A stretch of DNA of 64,000 bases from JABAYQ01 sp049890095 (GCA_049890095.1 JBMHCD010000004.1:1-64000), one strand, 5' to 3'. Shown: positions 26,076 through 35,414, numbered from the stretch's first letter. Made by a program: numbers and translations. Notes: generated from the letters alone by a model not told the origin.

Positions 26076-26912
26076 ATGAAACATATATTTGATGAAGTAT
26101 CCGAAAAATGTAGCAAACTTACCACTATTGCCTACAGCACAAGCTTTTCGCTTGGTATCAAAATGTTAGACAGTAAATTGCATAATCCTATTTATGGAAT
26201 TTATGGCTTTGTGCGTTTTGCTGATGAAATCGTTGACACATTCCACGATTACAACAAATTTGAATTGTTTGAAGAATTCAAAAAAGATACCTACAAATCT
26301 ATAGAAAACGGAATAAGTTTAAACCCCATTCTTAATAGTTTCCAAAAAGTAGTCAACGACTACGATATTAATATGGAGCTAATAGACACATTTCTGAATA
26401 GTATGGAAATGGATCTTAAACCTCAAGTTTATGATGAAAAAAAATATAATCTTTACATATTAGGTTCAGCAGAAGTTGTTGGTTTAATGTGTTTGAAAGT
26501 CTTTGTTAATGGAGATCAAAAAACATATGAAGAACTAAAACCATACGCTATGAGTTTAGGCTCTGCTTTTCAAAAAATCAATTTTTTAAGAGATGCTAAT
26601 GCCGACTTTAACGAAATGGGTAGAACGTATTTTCCTGATGTGGACATGGAGCGTTTCACAGAAATTGATAAACACAAAATTGAAAGTGATATTGAAGAAG
26701 ATTTCAAAAATGCACTTGTAGGAATAAAAAAACTAAAAAATGGCTCTAGAGGAGGTGTTTATTTAGCCTATGTATATTACTACAGTTTATTCCGAAAAAT
26801 AAAATCACTACCACCATCAAGAATTTTCGAAGAACGTATAAGAGTACCTAATACTGATAAAGTTTTATTAATGTGCCAGTCGGTAGTTAAAAACCAATTA
26901 AATTGGATATGA
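26076..26912 (+). CDS. crtB: Phytoene synthase
   Basis: The 278-residue squalene/phytoene synthase-type protein has the first Asp-rich motif DEIVD (50-54) in GFVRFADEIVDTF and the second in NFLRDANADFNEMGRTYFP. It condenses two geranylgeranyl diphosphates to phytoene, the first committed carotenoid step. It is tightly coupled to crtI upstream and, via an ATGA overlap, to the small exported protein downstream. No crtE (GGPP synthase) gene is present in the window. Confidence 0.94.
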   Translation: MKHIFDEVSEKCSKLTTIAYSTSFSLGIKMLDSKLHNPIYGIYGFVRFADEIVDTFHDYNKFELFEEFKKDTYKSIENGISLNPILNSFQKVVNDYDINMELIDTFLNSMEMDLKPQVYDEKKYNLYILGSAEVVGLMCLKVFVNGDQKTYEELKPYAMSLGSAFQKINFLRDANADFNEMGRTYFPDVDMERFTEIDKHKIESDIEEDFKNALVGIKKLKNGSRGGVYLAYVYYYSLFRKIKSLPPSRIFEERIRVPNTDKVLLMCQSVVKNQLNWI

Positions 26913-27370
26913 GGATAATCACTTTTTTTTGTTTTCTGAGTTTAAATACACTTGGCCAATCGTTGGATGTTGACCAAGTAAGAGATTTATTCGTCAATGC
27001 AGATAAAAAAAAGGAAACGTGTAGTAAGCTTCTCGATTTAACAGATGATTTTAAGGAGAATTCCTATTTAGCAGAAGCTTACAACGCAACTGCAAAAATG
27101 ATTAGCAGCAAGCATATTATCAATCCATATTCTAAATGGACAACCTTTGTTGATGGCAAAAATAAATTAGAAAAAGTTATTGAGCTAAACCCCTTAAATT
27201 TGGAATTTAGATTTTTGAGATATTGCATACAGATAGAAGCACCAAAGTTTTTGTCGTATAGCAGTAATGTAAAGGAAGATTGTATTTTTATTAGCAACTC
27301 ACTAAATGAGGCACCAAGTGATTTATCTGCTTTTATAACACCAATTTTTAACTACCTAAGAAATGATTGA
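26909..27370 (+). CDS. Small exported protein of unknown function in carotenoid operon
   Basis: The start is set at ATG 26909, which overlaps the crtB TGA (ATGA); a TTG six bases earlier is less likely. The 153-residue product has a signal peptide (ITFFCFLSLNTLGQS) and a helical mature part with Lys, Asn and Leu, including ELNPLNLEFRFLRYCIQ, which looks like a TPR-like helix pair. I do not know its function. It lies between crtB and idi, overlaps idi by 8 nt, and small proteins at this place recur in flavobacterial carotenoid operons as far as I recall. Confidence 0.75.
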   Translation: MRIITFFCFLSLNTLGQSLDVDQVRDLFVNADKKKETCSKLLDLTDDFKENSYLAEAYNATAKMISSKHIINPYSKWTTFVDGKNKLEKVIELNPLNLEFRFLRYCIQIEAPKFLSYSSNVKEDCIFISNSLNEAPSDLSAFITPIFNYLRND

Positions 27371-27917
27371 AAAGGTAATTTTAGTAGATAAAAAAGATAA
27401 TGAACTTGCATTGATGGAAAAAATGGAAGCTCACGAAAAAGGCTTATTGCATAGAGCCATTTCCGTTTTTATTTTTAACAGCAAAAACGAAATGCTACTA
27501 CAAAGAAGAGCGCTAAACAAATATCACTCTCCTGGTGTTTGGAGCAATACAGCTTGTACTCATCCAAGAAAAAACGAACTTCCAATTATAGCAGCAACTA
27601 GAAGGCTTAAAGAAGAAATGGGAATGGAAAGCTCCATCAAGTTTGCATTTAAGTTTATATACAAGGCGAATTTGAAGTTCGACCTTATTGAACATGAACT
27701 AGACCATGTTTTCGTTGGCATTTGTGATGAACTTCCAAAAATAAACGAAAGCGAAGTTTGCGATTACAAATACATTTCGGAAAAAGAGTTGGACTTGGAT
27801 ATTGTGAGAAATTCATCCAGGTACTCTGAATGGTTTAAAATTTGCTATAAAAAAGCATATTTGTATGCTAATAAAAATATGTATAATAAAAAGAAAAACG
27901 TTGTAGATGCTTTTTAA
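27363..27917 (+). CDS. idi: Isopentenyl-diphosphate delta-isomerase, type 1
   Basis: The 184-residue Nudix-fold enzyme has the family motifs LHRAISVFIF, LLQRRALNKYHSPGVWSNTACTHP (given here as residues about 40-63, with the active-site Cys in NTACTHP), the Nudix-like RRLKEEMGME and the metal ligand run EHELDHVF. It interconverts IPP and DMAPP and so feeds the prenyl chain to the carotenoid pathway. It overlaps both neighbours, supporting an operon with crtB and crtZ. Confidence 0.93.
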   Translation: MIEKVILVDKKDNELALMEKMEAHEKGLLHRAISVFIFNSKNEMLLQRRALNKYHSPGVWSNTACTHPRKNELPIIAATRRLKEEMGMESSIKFAFKFIYKANLKFDLIEHELDHVFVGICDELPKINESEVCDYKYISEKELDLDIVRNSSRYSEWFKICYKKAYLYANKNMYNKKKNVVDAF

Positions 27918-28350
27918 TATAACTGTAGTACTTATTACATTTGTAGTTATGGAATTTGTAGCTTGGGCTACACACAAATATGTAATGCATGGATTTTTAT
28001 GGAGTCTTCATAAAGATCACCATCAAATTGACCATACTAAAATTACTCAAAAAAACGATTGGTTTTTCTTAATTTTTGCCGTTCCAGGATCTAGTTTAAT
28101 TATTTTAAACTCTATTGATTTAAGCTATGGGTTTTTTATTGGAGTTGGTATTACTTTATATGGTTTTGCATATTTTGTAATTCACGAGATTTTTATTCAT
28201 CAAAGAATTAAAATTCTCACTAATACCAAATCAAAATATTTATTAGCAATAAGACGAGCTCATAAGGTTCATCACAAAAATTTAAATAAAGAAAACGGCA
28301 CTTCGTTTGGAATGTTGATTGTCCCTTTAAAGTTCTTCAAAAAAAAGTAA
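27907..28350 (+). CDS. crtZ: Beta-carotene hydroxylase
   Basis: The 147-residue membrane di-iron hydroxylase has the histidine boxes HKYVMH (23-28), HKDHH (about 35-39), HEIFIHQR and HRAHKVHHK. It adds the 3-hydroxyl to beta rings, giving zeaxanthin or the 3-OH end of saproxanthin and myxol. Four transmembrane helices are visible. It is the last gene of the rightward operon. No clear terminator hairpin follows; the next gene is convergent. Confidence 0.93.
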   Translation: MLFNITVVLITFVVMEFVAWATHKYVMHGFLWSLHKDHHQIDHTKITQKNDWFFLIFAVPGSSLIILNSIDLSYGFFIGVGITLYGFAYFVIHEIFIHQRIKILTNTKSKYLLAIRRAHKVHHKNLNKENGTSFGMLIVPLKFFKKK

Positions 28351-28374
28351 TTTTCTTCTAAGATAAATTTATAC

Positions 28375-29229
28375 TCATTCTACTTCAAAGGTAAATCTAT
28401 GTATATCATCACCCAATTGAATTTGTAATACGATTTCATCGCTGTATTTTTTATTGAACTTTCCTCTTACAGCACCTGACACTTTTTGATTTGGAAAAAC
28501 GGTTACTATTTTAAGTAAGCCCGCTTCGGTTGCATTATAGATTGCTTGATACTGATTTGCTGTTTCTTTTAACTCTTGTCTATTTCTGTAGTTTGCTTCA
28601 TCTACTTTACTTTGGTCATAAGTTGTAGTTGTTGAATTTGAATTGACCGTACCATAAATATTTGTAGTTGAATTTGTATTTACACTTCCATAAGTATTTC
28701 CAACATATCCACTTGTGTTTGATTTAGTATATGCCGTTCCTCTAACATTTGTAGATGTTCTTGTTGTAGACGTGCTAGTTCCAGCATTTTGAGCTTCCAT
28801 ACTAGCTGAAACTGCTTGTAATGCTAAAGCTAAATTTTGACGATTCTGCATTTTTTTCAAATATGTTTCTGGATTATAAACAACAAAATCAATTTGTTTA
28901 TTTCGATCAAGTCTTTTGCCTATCATTCTAATATTCTGATGTGGAATAAAATCAAACCTTGAATTAGTGCTATTATTTAAAATCTCTAAATTTATATCAA
29001 TCTCATTGTTTGTATTTTTATATACATAAACATAAACACTAGAGTTTTTTTCTTGAGAAACCGCAATAGGAATTCCATTATTAAAATAATTATCATACTG
29101 TGGACCAGATACCGTTGGCTTAAGATAAAATGAGGTTTGACACGAACTTAAAAAAGAAATGATAACAACAAATAAAAGAAAATGTTTTATGTTTTCTAGA
29201 GTATATGATAAGTTATGAAATATATGCAT
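28375..29229 (-). CDS. Lipoprotein with low-complexity Ser/Thr/Asn segment
   Basis: The 284-residue product has an N-terminal hydrophobic segment ending FLSSC (lipobox Cys30); a shorter start is possible since about ten residues precede the core. Residues about 145-200 are rich in Thr, Ser, Asn, Gly and Tyr, with a repeated pattern YG-x-V-N-x-N-S-T. The flanks are beta-rich (VYVYVYKN, IVLQIQLGDDIHRFTFEVE). No family is recognised. It stands alone between convergent crtZ and a divergent small lipoprotein gene. Confidence 0.65.
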   Translation of the reverse strand: MHIFHNLSYTLENIKHFLLFVVIISFLSSCQTSFYLKPTVSGPQYDNYFNNGIPIAVSQEKNSSVYVYVYKNTNNEIDINLEILNNSTNSRFDFIPHQNIRMIGKRLDRNKQIDFVVYNPETYLKKMQNRQNLALALQAVSASMEAQNAGTSTSTTRTSTNVRGTAYTKSNTSGYVGNTYGSVNTNSTTNIYGTVNSNSTTTTYDQSKVDEANYRNRQELKETANQYQAIYNATEAGLLKIVTVFPNQKVSGAVRGKFNKKYSDEIVLQIQLGDDIHRFTFEVE

Positions 29230-29399
29230 TATAATAGGTTAAGTATAAAAACATTATAAATATATAAAAAAATAAAACAGCCAATCTTAAAAAAATCCAT
29301 TTCTCAGCTATAATAATTACATCTACCATTATAAAAAATCTACAAAAAACTAGATTAAAAGTTCGTGAATTTTCTAAACCTTTCTGTTTTTAAGTTTAA

Positions 29400-29407
29400 T
29401 AAATTTG
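29400..29407 (+). promoter_or_regulatory. -7 element upstream of small lipoprotein gene
   Basis: TAAATTTG (TAnnTTTG type) lies 11 nt before ATG 29419. Its place argues that translation starts at 29419 and not at the upstream in-frame ATG 29365. No -33 TTTG is evident at the usual distance. Confidence 0.45.
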
Positions 29408-29418
29408 TATATTTAATT

Positions 29419-29793
29419 ATGAAAATATTTTTTATTGGAGTTTTGGTTCTAATGATGGCTTGTTCCAGTCCAGTCTTAATTTTAAATGTGAGTTCTCAAA
29501 AATGGGTTGGAGGTCAGGTTAAAACCGGAAGTGGTGTTAATTATGAAATAAAAATGATTGCACCTGCAGACAAAAATGAATTTATTATTAATGATATTTG
29601 TCTAAATAATATTAGTCATCCTTTTATTATTTCTCCCAAATCGTTTCAGAAATCAGACACTATTATTATTAGACCTAGAAAAAGTGATGTTCCCTGTAAT
29701 TCTAACAATAGAATAGTTTATAGTATCAATAATAAATCATCAATTTTATCAATAGACTCTATGCAAGAATTACCTAAATTATTTTATCCCTAA
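29419..29793 (+). CDS. Small lipoprotein of unknown function
   Basis: With the start at 29419 the product has 124 residues and a textbook lipoprotein signal (MKIFFIGVLVLMMACSS). An ATG at 29365 would add 18 residues that spoil the signal peptide. The mature part is beta-rich (KWVGGQVKTGSGVNYEI, NRIVYSINNKSSILSIDS) with two Cys that might pair. It has the size and feel of a small outer-membrane-associated beta-sandwich lipoprotein; no function can be assigned. It stands between a divergent lipoprotein and gpmI. Confidence 0.65.
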   Translation: MKIFFIGVLVLMMACSSPVLILNVSSQKWVGGQVKTGSGVNYEIKMIAPADKNEFIINDICLNNISHPFIISPKSFQKSDTIIIRPRKSDVPCNSNNRIVYSINNKSSILSIDSMQELPKLFYP

Positions 29794-29820
29794 GAGCTCA
29801 AATATTTTTTGAATATGACC

Positions 29821-29828
29821 TATATTTG
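29821..29828 (+). promoter_or_regulatory. -7 element upstream of gpmI
   Basis: TATATTTG lies 5 nt before the gpmI ATG at 29834, implying a leaderless or nearly leaderless transcript if used. No TTTG -33 at 19-21 bp is seen. Confidence 0.4.
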
Positions 29829-29833
29829 CTTAG

Positions 29834-31351
29834 ATGAAAGCAAAGAAAACAATCTTGATGATATTAGATGGCTGGGGTCATGGCGACCAATCTAAGTCGG
29901 ATGCTATTTACCATTCAAATACACCTTTTATAGATTCTTTATATACAGAAAGCCTACATACAGAGCTACTCACTCACGGAAAACATGTAGGTTTGCCTGA
30001 TGGACAAATGGGAAATTCAGAAGTCGGTCACCTCAACATTGGTGCTGGAAGAGTAGTGTTTCAAGACCTTGCTAAAATAAATAATGCTGTAAAGGATAAT
30101 GAGTTAAAAGCAAACCAAAACCTACTCAATACTTTTGAGTATTGTAAGAAAAATAACAAACCTTTACATTTTATAGGGTTAGTTTCAAACGGTGGAATAC
30201 ATTCTCACAATAGCCACTTATACCACTTATGTAAGCTTGCCAACGATTACGGAATTTATAACGTTTTTGTACATGCCTTTACAGATGGCAGAGATACAGA
30301 CACCAAAAGTTCATTATCGTTTATTAATGAACTAGAATCCAATCTGTATGGTGCTAAAATTGCCAGTATTTGTGGTCGTTATTATGCCATGGACAGAGAT
30401 AATAGATGGGAAAGAATTAAACGAGCTTACGACTTATTGGTAGAAGGAAAAGGAGAAAAAAGTACTGATTTAAAACAAAGTATAAAACAAAATTATGAGA
30501 ATGGTATAACGGACGAATTTATTGAACCAATAGTTGCGCAAGATAAACAAGGAAACAACATAGCAACAATCAAAAATAAGGATGCTGTTGTTTGCTTTAA
30601 TTTTAGAACTGATCGATGTAGGCAAATATCCATTGCTCTAACCCAAAAGGATTTAACAGAATTAGGCATGTCAAAACTGGATATTCATTATACTACTATG
30701 ACGGAATATGACAAAACTTTTGAAAACGTTCATGTCCTTTTCAAAAAAGAAAACCTTGATCTAACCATAGGTGAAGTTATTGCCAAAGAAAATCTGCATC
30801 AAATAAGAATAGCCGAAACAGAAAAGTACCCTCATGTTACTTTTTTCTTTTCAGGAGGAAGAGAGCAAGTTTTTCCGAAAGAAAAAAGACTAATGGCTCC
30901 TTCTCCAAAAGTAGCAACTTACGATCTAAAACCAGAAATGAGTGCCTACGAAATTGTAGATCAGATTATTCCAGAAATCGAAAGTAAAAAAGCTGATTTT
31001 ATATGCTTAAATTTTGCTAACCCAGATATGGTTGGACATACAGGCAATTATGAAGCTATCAAAAAAGCTGTTGAAACAGTAGACAGTTGTACTCAAAAAA
31101 TAGTAGAAGTAGGAACAAAAAATGATTATGCATTTGTAATTATAGCCGATCATGGAAATGCTGACTATGCAGTAAATGAAAACGGCTCACCAAATACTGC
31201 CCATTCTACAAATCCAGTGCCTTGTTTTATTTTAAACACCGAACACCGTAATATTAAAGCTGGAAAGTTGGCAGATATTGCACCTACTGTTTTACACATT
31301 ATGGGAATAGAAATACCAAAACAAATGACAGGAAACGTATTAGTAAATTAA
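29834..31351 (+). CDS. gpmI: 2,3-bisphosphoglycerate-independent phosphoglycerate mutase
   Basis: The 505-residue enzyme matches iPGM length and carries LMILDGWGHG with the metal Asp, the phosphoserine motif QMGNSEVGHLNIGAGR, the HAFTDGRDTDTKSS segment, YYAMDRDNRWER, and the alkaline-phosphatase-like NFANPDMVGHTG, IIADHGNAD and AHSTNPVP. It interconverts 3- and 2-phosphoglycerate in glycolysis using Mn ions. The M20 peptidase follows after 2 nt. Confidence 0.96.
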   Translation: MKAKKTILMILDGWGHGDQSKSDAIYHSNTPFIDSLYTESLHTELLTHGKHVGLPDGQMGNSEVGHLNIGAGRVVFQDLAKINNAVKDNELKANQNLLNTFEYCKKNNKPLHFIGLVSNGGIHSHNSHLYHLCKLANDYGIYNVFVHAFTDGRDTDTKSSLSFINELESNLYGAKIASICGRYYAMDRDNRWERIKRAYDLLVEGKGEKSTDLKQSIKQNYENGITDEFIEPIVAQDKQGNNIATIKNKDAVVCFNFRTDRCRQISIALTQKDLTELGMSKLDIHYTTMTEYDKTFENVHVLFKKENLDLTIGEVIAKENLHQIRIAETEKYPHVTFFFSGGREQVFPKEKRLMAPSPKVATYDLKPEMSAYEIVDQIIPEIESKKADFICLNFANPDMVGHTGNYEAIKKAVETVDSCTQKIVEVGTKNDYAFVIIADHGNADYAVNENGSPNTAHSTNPVPCFILNTEHRNIKAGKLADIAPTVLHIMGIEIPKQMTGNVLVN

Positions 31352-31353
31352 TT

Positions 31354-32745
31354 ATGGAACATATTAAAAACTACATTACACAAAATAAAGATCGATTTAT
31401 TAGCGAATTAATCGAACTATTAAAAATACCTTCAATAAGTGCTGACCCTGCCTATTCTAAGGATGTGTTTTACTGTGCAGATCAAGTAAAAGAAAGGTTG
31501 TTAGAAGCAGGAGCAGAGAATGTTGAAATCTGTCCAACACCTGGATACCCTATTGTTTATGCAGAAAAAATTGTTGATCCAAACAAACCTACCGTTCTTG
31601 TTTACGGTCACTATGATGTACAACCTGCTGACCCTTTGGAGCTTTGGGATAGTGGACCTTTTGAGCCAATAATTAAAAAAACAGACATTCATCCTGACGG
31701 AGCAATTTTTGCTAGAGGCGCTTGCGATGACAAAGGACAAATGTACATGCATGTGAAGGCATTTGAATTAATGATGAAAACAGATAGCCTAGATTGTAAC
31801 GTGAAGTTTATGATAGAAGGAGAAGAAGAAGTAGGTTCTGACAATCTTGGTGACTTTGTAAAAGCAAATAAAGAACGCCTAAAATGCGATGCTATTCTTA
31901 TTTCCGACACTGGAATCATCGCCAACGATACTCCTTCAATTACAACTGGATTAAAAGGGCTAAGTTATTTGGAAGTTGAAGTTACAGGACCAAACAGAGA
32001 CCTTCACTCTGGCTTATATGGAGGTGCTGTAGCTAACCCTATCAATATTTTATGTGAAATGATTGCTTCTCTGAAAGATGAAAACAATAAAATTACTATT
32101 GATGGGTTTTACGACAATGTTTACAACTTAAGTGATGCGGAAAGAGAAGATATTGCTAGAGCTCCTTTTTCGCTAGAAGAATATAAATCAGCTTTAGATC
32201 TTTCGGATGTTCATGGAGAAGAGGGATACTCTACCATGGAGAGAACTGGTATTCGACCAACTTTAGATGTAAATGGGATATGGGGAGGTTACACCGGAGA
32301 AGGTGCTAAAACCGTAATCGCATCCAAAGCTTATGCTAAAATATCCATGCGATTAGTACCTAATCAGTCAGACGAAGAGATCACTCAAAAATTTACAGAC
32401 TATTTTAAAAAAATTGCACCTAAAAGTGTAAAAGTTAAGGTAACTCCTCATCACGGGGGAGAGCCGTATCAATCTCCTACCAATATTGCCGCTTATCAGG
32501 CAGCAAGCAAAGCAATGGAAACATCCTACGGCAAAAAACCAGTTCCTGTTAAAAGTGGTGGTAGTATTCCTATTGTTGCATTATTCGAAAAAGAACTTGA
32601 AGTTAAATCTATTTTAATGGGTTTCGGTCTCGATAGTGATGCCATACATTCACCTAACGAACATTACGGTATATTTAATTTCCTCAAGGGCATTGAAACT
32701 ATTCCATTATTTTTTGCTAATTTTAGCAAAACACATGAAGAATAA
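31354..32745 (+). CDS. M20-family dipeptidase
   Basis: The 463-residue cytosolic metallopeptidase has the two-zinc motifs GHYDVQPADP, GACDDKGQMY, EGEEEVGS and ISDTG, plus a dimerisation domain starting about residue 205 (LEVEVTGPNRDLHSG). It is closest to the cytosolic non-specific dipeptidase/carnosinase-like branch. It would release amino acids from dipeptides. Its stop overlaps the following lipoprotein start by 11 nt, but a functional link to it is unclear. Confidence 0.92.
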   Translation: MEHIKNYITQNKDRFISELIELLKIPSISADPAYSKDVFYCADQVKERLLEAGAENVEICPTPGYPIVYAEKIVDPNKPTVLVYGHYDVQPADPLELWDSGPFEPIIKKTDIHPDGAIFARGACDDKGQMYMHVKAFELMMKTDSLDCNVKFMIEGEEEVGSDNLGDFVKANKERLKCDAILISDTGIIANDTPSITTGLKGLSYLEVEVTGPNRDLHSGLYGGAVANPINILCEMIASLKDENNKITIDGFYDNVYNLSDAEREDIARAPFSLEEYKSALDLSDVHGEEGYSTMERTGIRPTLDVNGIWGGYTGEGAKTVIASKAYAKISMRLVPNQSDEEITQKFTDYFKKIAPKSVKVKVTPHHGGEPYQSPTNIAAYQAASKAMETSYGKKPVPVKSGGSIPIVALFEKELEVKSILMGFGLDSDAIHSPNEHYGIFNFLKGIETIPLFFANFSKTHEE

Positions 32746-33607
32746 GATTACCTTTTTTGTACTCGCATTTTCTTTTTTTCTTTTAGCTTGCCAAAAAGAC
32801 GATGCCATTGTTATAACGGACAATATCGCTCCACCAGATTATACTATCGAAAGTGTTATTGTAGATAGTTATATCAATAAATTGTACATTAGTTTAATCG
32901 GAAGAGAGCCCACTGAAACAGAATTTGAAGAAGCAAAAAATCTATTAGGACAAGAGGTTAGTCAAGAAAATAGAATTTTTTTAATAGAAACTATACAAAA
33001 CGAGTCTGATTATACCGACCATCAAGTTGACATCTTTATACAAGATTATCTTAATGGAATAGACACCAATCGTATTAAAGAAGATTATATAGATCTTTAT
33101 GAAAACCTTATAGAAATCGAAGATGTTCCATTTATAATTGAAAATTTGGTGCAAAGCTTGGATCGTCTGAACGACCTATACAACATACAAGCTGATTTTA
33201 AACAAAATACAATTGATGTTATTGAAGTCCATAGAAGGATTATTCATAATGTTGTTTATGATGATATTAATATGGGAATAGAAAATTATATTGTTTCTGT
33301 AAGTCAACACTTTTTACATCGCTACCCTACCACTTCCGAATTAGAAAGTGCTACTAGCATGCTTGAAGGAGAACAATCTTTTTGCTTTGGAGGCAACGGA
33401 GACGATAAAATAGATTTCAACAACCTATTTTTTAATCACGATGGATATTATGAAGGACAAGTTATAACTGCTTTCAATAAGCTATTGTACAGAAACCCTA
33501 CTAGTTTTGAACAAACTAATTTAGCTCAACAATTTAAACAAGATAAAAGCTTTCATAACTTACAAAAAGCAATTTTAATTACTAATGAATTTGTTGGAAT
33601 AGAATGA
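32735..33607 (+). CDS. Lipoprotein with repeated R-x-P-T helical motif, partner of DUF1501 protein
   Basis: Start at ATG 32735 gives a 290-residue lipoprotein (signal KITFFVLAFSFFLLACQK). An upstream in-frame ATG would precede the signal peptide and is unlikely. Three helical segments carry a shared motif: LYISLIGREPTETEFE, FLHRYPTTSELE and LLYRNPTSFEQT. This recalls the R-[YNT]-P-T-x-x-E element of DUF1549/DUF1553/DUF1800-type proteins that partner DUF1501 in other phyla. It overlaps the next gene by 4 nt. The role is unknown. Confidence 0.7.
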   Translation: MKNKITFFVLAFSFFLLACQKDDAIVITDNIAPPDYTIESVIVDSYINKLYISLIGREPTETEFEEAKNLLGQEVSQENRIFLIETIQNESDYTDHQVDIFIQDYLNGIDTNRIKEDYIDLYENLIEIEDVPFIIENLVQSLDRLNDLYNIQADFKQNTIDVIEVHRRIIHNVVYDDINMGIENYIVSVSQHFLHRYPTTSELESATSMLEGEQSFCFGGNGDDKIDFNNLFFNHDGYYEGQVITAFNKLLYRNPTSFEQTNLAQQFKQDKSFHNLQKAILITNEFVGIE

Positions 33608-34092
33608 AATATCAATTTACATTACTTTTAGTTGCTATACTTTGTTTTTCCTCTTGTAAAGAAGACCCGAGTTTTATTTTTGAAGTAGATAATGTAGCAG
33701 TAAAACCAAGCTCTGCCGATAAAAACAGATTAAAAACAGACATTGAATTTGTTTCTATCGCATATACTGATATTTATGGAAGTAGTATTAGCCAAAGCGA
33801 ATTGGAAGATATAATAACTAGCTACCAATCCTTTGGGGATAAATCATTAGTTATTGAATTAATTATCAGAAAATTTATTTTTACTAGTCAAAGTAATATA
33901 CCGTCGATAAATAGAAACAACATCTCGGATGTTGAAAATTTTGTTCAACAGGCCTACGAAAAGTTATATAACCGTACGCCTAACGCATTTGAAAAATGGT
34001 ATTTATCGGATTATATAATGAGTAACAGTTTTATTAATGGTGAAACTTTTTACTATTCGTTAATGACTTCCAATGAGTATCGATATTATTAA
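33604..34092 (+). CDS. Short lipoprotein related to the preceding gene
   Basis: The 162-residue lipoprotein (signal ending CFSSC, Cys18) has the same type of motif as its neighbour (KLYNRTPNAFEKWYL near residue 122) and an earlier helix with IYGSSISQSELE. It looks like a half-size relative. It is followed after 5 nt by the DUF1501 gene. No function is known; a structural or periplasmic partner of the DUF1501 protein is a reasonable guess. Confidence 0.68.
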   Translation: MKYQFTLLLVAILCFSSCKEDPSFIFEVDNVAVKPSSADKNRLKTDIEFVSIAYTDIYGSSISQSELEDIITSYQSFGDKSLVIELIIRKFIFTSQSNIPSINRNNISDVENFVQQAYEKLYNRTPNAFEKWYLSDYIMSNSFINGETFYYSLMTSNEYRYY

Positions 34093-34097
34093 AGTAT

Positions 34098-35414
34098 ATG
34101 AAAAGAAGATCGTTTATTAAAAAGATAGGCTTAACTGCTGGAGCTTCTATTGTTGCTCCTTACATTCTCCCTTCAGGAAGACTTTTTGCTGCTACTGGAG
34201 CAAGAAAAGCGGATCATGTTGTGGTATGTTTATATGCAGGAGGTGTAAGAAGTTTAGAGTCGCACAACTATAGCAATGGACAGTATGGTAATCTTATGCC
34301 ATATACCTTTAATGAAAATCCTATTAATTTGGATGGTGTTGATGTAGGGAGTGCCCTTGGAACGCCAAATGGACCTACATTACAAGAACAAGGAACATTG
34401 TTCAACGACTTTAAATTAAAATTCGGTCCTACTGGTCACTATAATGGTCATGCAACAGTAATGACGGGAGTATATGCAAATTCGAATATTAATATCAATG
34501 CAAATCCTCAAAACCCTACTCTTTTTGAACTGTATAGAAAGCATAATTCTCCAAGTATGAGTGCTTTAAATGCATGGTGGGTTTCAAACGCATTAGGTCC
34601 TTATCCTCAATTAAATTATAGCTCATACCCAGGATATGGTGCCCAGTATGGTGCTAACTTCATACAGCCTCTAAACTTTTTATATTCAGGATACAATTCA
34701 ATTTATACTCCAAACGATCCCTTCTCTGGTGCAAATGAACAAGAAATAAAAAACAGTATACTTTCGATTAAAGGGTTTTGTGATGAAAATTTTAACAAAG
34801 AATTTAGCAGTGGAGGTGGAATTGTAAACACTCCTCAAGACAAGCAATTAATCGATGAGTTTTTAAAAACTAACTTTCAGAATGCTGCAAATGGTCAATT
34901 AACAGACCCTTGGGGACTAGGTGATGTTTATAATGGAGACATGTATACTGTTTTCTTTGCTGAAGAAATTATTAAACAATTTCAGCCAGAATTGTTAGTA
35001 GTAAATATGCAAGATGTAGATACAGCTCACCAAAATACTACAGGCTATCTAAACAATTTAAAAAGAGCTGATTATTCTCTAAATCATTTATGGGAAACAA
35101 TAAAGAACACCCCAGGAATGGAAAATACCATTTTAATTGCTCTACCAGATCATGGTAGAAATGCTCAAAGCAATGGAATAATCGATGCATACGGAAGAGA
35201 AGGAACAGATCATACAGGAGATGAAATGAGTAGAGATATCTTTTGTATGATGTTAAGCCACCAGGCGGATACTCCGGTTGTTGCTAATTCTATTATCAAT
35301 AATACTGGTGCAGAAAGTATCGACATTGTTCCTACAATTGCTAATATTTTAGGATTTGACAACGATATTCCTGGCGGACTACTAAACGGAAGAGTTCTAA
35401 CAGAAGCATTTTAA
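34098..35414 (+). CDS. Tat-exported DUF1501 protein
   Basis: The 438-residue protein has a twin-arginine signal (KRRSFIKKIGLTAGASIVAPYI with a short hydrophobic run; residues 2-23), as usual for DUF1501. The mature part is of alkaline-phosphatase/sulfatase-fold type, with VVVCLYAGG near the start, GHYNGHATVMTG, NMQDVDTAHQN, ALPDHGRNAQ and GTDHTGDEMS as likely metal-site segments. The catalytic role of the family is not established. Gene order lipoprotein-lipoprotein-DUF1501-lipoprotein-lipoprotein is conserved-looking and separate from housekeeping neighbours. Confidence 0.85.
   Translation: MKRRSFIKKIGLTAGASIVAPYILPSGRLFAATGARKADHVVVCLYAGGVRSLESHNYSNGQYGNLMPYTFNENPINLDGVDVGSALGTPNGPTLQEQGTLFNDFKLKFGPTGHYNGHATVMTGVYANSNININANPQNPTLFELYRKHNSPSMSALNAWWVSNALGPYPQLNYSSYPGYGAQYGANFIQPLNFLYSGYNSIYTPNDPFSGANEQEIKNSILSIKGFCDENFNKEFSSGGGIVNTPQDKQLIDEFLKTNFQNAANGQLTDPWGLGDVYNGDMYTVFFAEEIIKQFQPELLVVNMQDVDTAHQNTTGYLNNLKRADYSLNHLWETIKNTPGMENTILIALPDHGRNAQSNGIIDAYGREGTDHTGDEMSRDIFCMMLSHQADTPVVANSIINNTGAESIDIVPTIANILGFDNDIPGGLLNGRVLTEAF

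Noticed and set aside
28590..28790. Repeat-like DNA in the 28375-29229 gene
   Set aside because: It reflects a Thr/Ser/Asn-rich protein segment with imperfect codons, not a DNA repeat or CRISPR.
29365..29418. Longer start for the small lipoprotein gene
   Set aside because: The extra 18 residues would sit before a perfect lipoprotein signal, and a -7 element lies inside them.
32636..32734. Longer start for the first DUF1501-cluster lipoprotein
   Set aside because: It would lie within the dipeptidase gene and precede a complete lipoprotein signal at 32735.
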